Positions 19,896 through 21,303 of a stretch of DNA of 21,303 nt are shown in pieces; the first letter of the stretch is position 1; every line of letters starts with the position of its first letter. The translations under genes and the position numbers were made by a program. The notes under the pieces were generated by a model. The model saw nothing but the letters and a program-made list of their open reading frames with translations, searched no databases and had not been told where the DNA came from. Origin of the DNA: Paramacrobiotus richtersi (lineage: Eukaryota > Tardigrada > Eutardigrada > Parachela > Macrobiotidae); contig JAQGAU010001121.1 of NCBI GenBank assembly GCA_034698045.1, positions 1 through 21,303 of the forward strand. The letters run 5' to 3'.

Positions 19896-20641
19896 GCAAA
19901 TTATTTGCGTTTGGGTGTATCTGTAAATCATTTGTTGGGCCCATATTTAACTAGAATAATCCGCTTTCGGAAAGAACGAGATTGGTGAACAGTTTTCTTC
20001 GGGTCTCGCGGTTGTCTATGGTCCGATTAGGGCGCAAGATCAGTATGAACAGCTGTCGACGCAAATGTTTTAATTTCATCTCAGTGATCATCTCACGTAC
20101 GTGTAGTGGCCCGGAGACAGCTAACCTTTTGGTGACTAACGCCACTATTCGTTTGCCAGTTCTGTATGCAAACAATGAACAAATGCAAACATTTTGTGCG
20201 GACTGTATACTTTTCGTGGTCATTAAATGGAAGATTGTGTGCCTGGATTCAGTAATGTTTACAAATTGCTGCTCATGTCTGTGACGGATTGAGAAATACA
20301 TCGAGCCGCCCAACTAAACCGCTACTAGCGGTCCGCTAATACCATAATCTCAAAGACAGGAGTGCAACAAACAGGTTATCGTTGCTAGACCACAATCTAT
20401 GCATGTATATATTCTCAAAATCCGTGGAACATTGAACATTGGTCGACGGAAACACCGGATCAACAACAACATTAGGTTAATTACACGTAAGCACATTTTA
20501 TTTAAGAGCACGTGACATATGATGTTATAGTGAGTGTCGTTTGCATGTCACCTGCGCCATGAACAGTCCCAGCTGGCGTGACGTGCGAATTATCGCTGCC
20601 TTTTGTGCTGCACAGTGCGGACCTGGTCGAAATTTGTAGTA
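19896..20641. other. Gene-free region downstream of the GPCR
   Basis: The GPCR 3' UTR should start here; no AATAAA is seen close to the stop. Mirrored frames at 19951-20313 and a 60-codon minus frame at 20684-20502 have no motif. Nothing else is recognised. Confidence 0.35.
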
Positions 20642-21087
20642 ACTGGCCGGAAATTAGAGCCAAAACCAGTGAGCCCGTATACAAACGTTAGTAAAAGTGC
20701 GTAGTTAGCTAGCAGTGCAATTATCTCTAATTATTAGCTGCCGGCGTCGATCTGGTACAACGGCGCTGTGTGATTTATGGCCATTTACACCAACTGGGAC
20801 AACGTTTTCCTTTCATTTTTGCGCCTTTTGTAAAGTATGTTTACATTCAGAGCTTTCGCAAATAAACAGGTTTACCGTTTGTCTTGATTAGTTATTTATG
20901 GGTGAACATCTCCAAATATACCCCACAAACCGGCGTGAACCGGTAACGTACGCGCGCTTCCATATTTGATTTGTTCGAATTAAGTGCATGTAAAGCTGCG
21001 ATAGCTTGGTTATTTTGACCTAAAAAATATTATCTCGAAACGCACGTAACTCAAGCTCACCACCACATATCAAAACATCTATAAAAA
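20642..21087 (-). repeat. Repeat R3, right copy (446 bp), inverted relative to 9963-10404
   Basis: It begins ACTGGCCGGAAATTAGAGCC and ends AACATCTATAAAAA, the reverse complement of the left copy, with differences scattered along its length. An A/T tract (AAAATTTTTTT) adjoins the end nearest 21087. The genes between the copies (astacin-like, GPCR) are cellular in type, so the two copies are more likely independent insertions than the ends of one element. Confidence 0.85.
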
Positions 21088-21303
21088 AAATTTTTTTGTG
21101 TATATATAACGTTTATTGGTTCACCCGAATGTCGTAACAACATCTGCATAAAACAATCCACTCAAATAAAAAACTTATTCCAATCCACACGACAGGGAAC
21201 AGTGCTCGTAATCAACTGAGCGTTAGCACGCATGATTTCTAAACTTAAACGTTGAAACAGAAAACAAGTCGAACGGCTTTCCCCCGTTTTCAAAAACAAT
21301 TTC

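Noticed and set aside
9963-21087. A single large Maverick/Polinton-like transposon bounded by the inverted 440-bp repeats
   Set aside because: No DNA polymerase B, integrase, capsid or packaging genes lie between the repeats; the content is cellular genes and unrelated repeats.
1-21303. tRNA, rRNA, CRISPR array or bacterial-type operon
   Set aside because: No B-box/A-box pair with a cloverleaf, no rRNA-like block, no regularly spaced identical repeats with unique spacers, and all credible genes are spliced.

Overview
The window looks like nuclear DNA from a small invertebrate. Genes are broken by short GT-AG introns (70 to about 310 bases), AT-richer spacers are full of diverged repeats and gene relics, and the coding exons are C/G-rich at third positions. 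A rhodopsin-type receptor, an astacin-fold secreted protein, an S1-protease relic and a kinase/GH19 protein fit an ecdysozoan. A tardigrade of the Hypsibius type is my best guess (inference, about 0.6). There are no operons, CRISPR arrays, rRNAs or tRNAs that I can see.

Layout. (1) 370-1156, minus: a two-exon gene for a small secreted protein. (2) 1737-2150, plus: an internally deleted, stop-containing inverted copy of that gene, including its promoter-proximal bases. (3) 2151-7363: mostly gene-free, with dispersed repeats, hairpins and a broken trypsin-like (S1) protease around 4125-4680. (4) 7364-9233, minus: a two-exon gene joining a protein kinase to a GH19 chitinase-like domain. (5) 9234-14710: about 5.5 kb of repeats, hairpins and orphan exon-like stretches. 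(6) 14711-16876, minus: a five-exon secreted astacin homologue whose whole zinc motif is replaced, followed by a mucin-like tail. (7) 18043-18480: four tandem copies of a unit of about 120 bp, running up to the next gene. (8) 18543-19895, plus: a two-exon rhodopsin-family GPCR. (9) 20642-21087: a 446-bp repeat that is the inverted partner of one at 9963-10404.

The genes show no sign of acting in one pathway. A shared feature is the retention of folds with altered catalytic or signature residues. The astacin keeps its four disulfide cysteines but no zinc ligand. The GH19 domain keeps one catalytic Glu but lacks other cleft residues. The kinase has HGD and DLD instead of HRD and DFG. The GPCR has NRF and TPTSV instead of DRY and NPxxY. 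The S1 relic has lost its catalytic His. This suggests lineage-specific duplication and drift of enzyme families toward binding or signalling roles, or decay.

All splice sites were inferred by eye from GT-AG signals, phase agreement and protein-family fit. Family calls rest on recognised motifs, with no database search.
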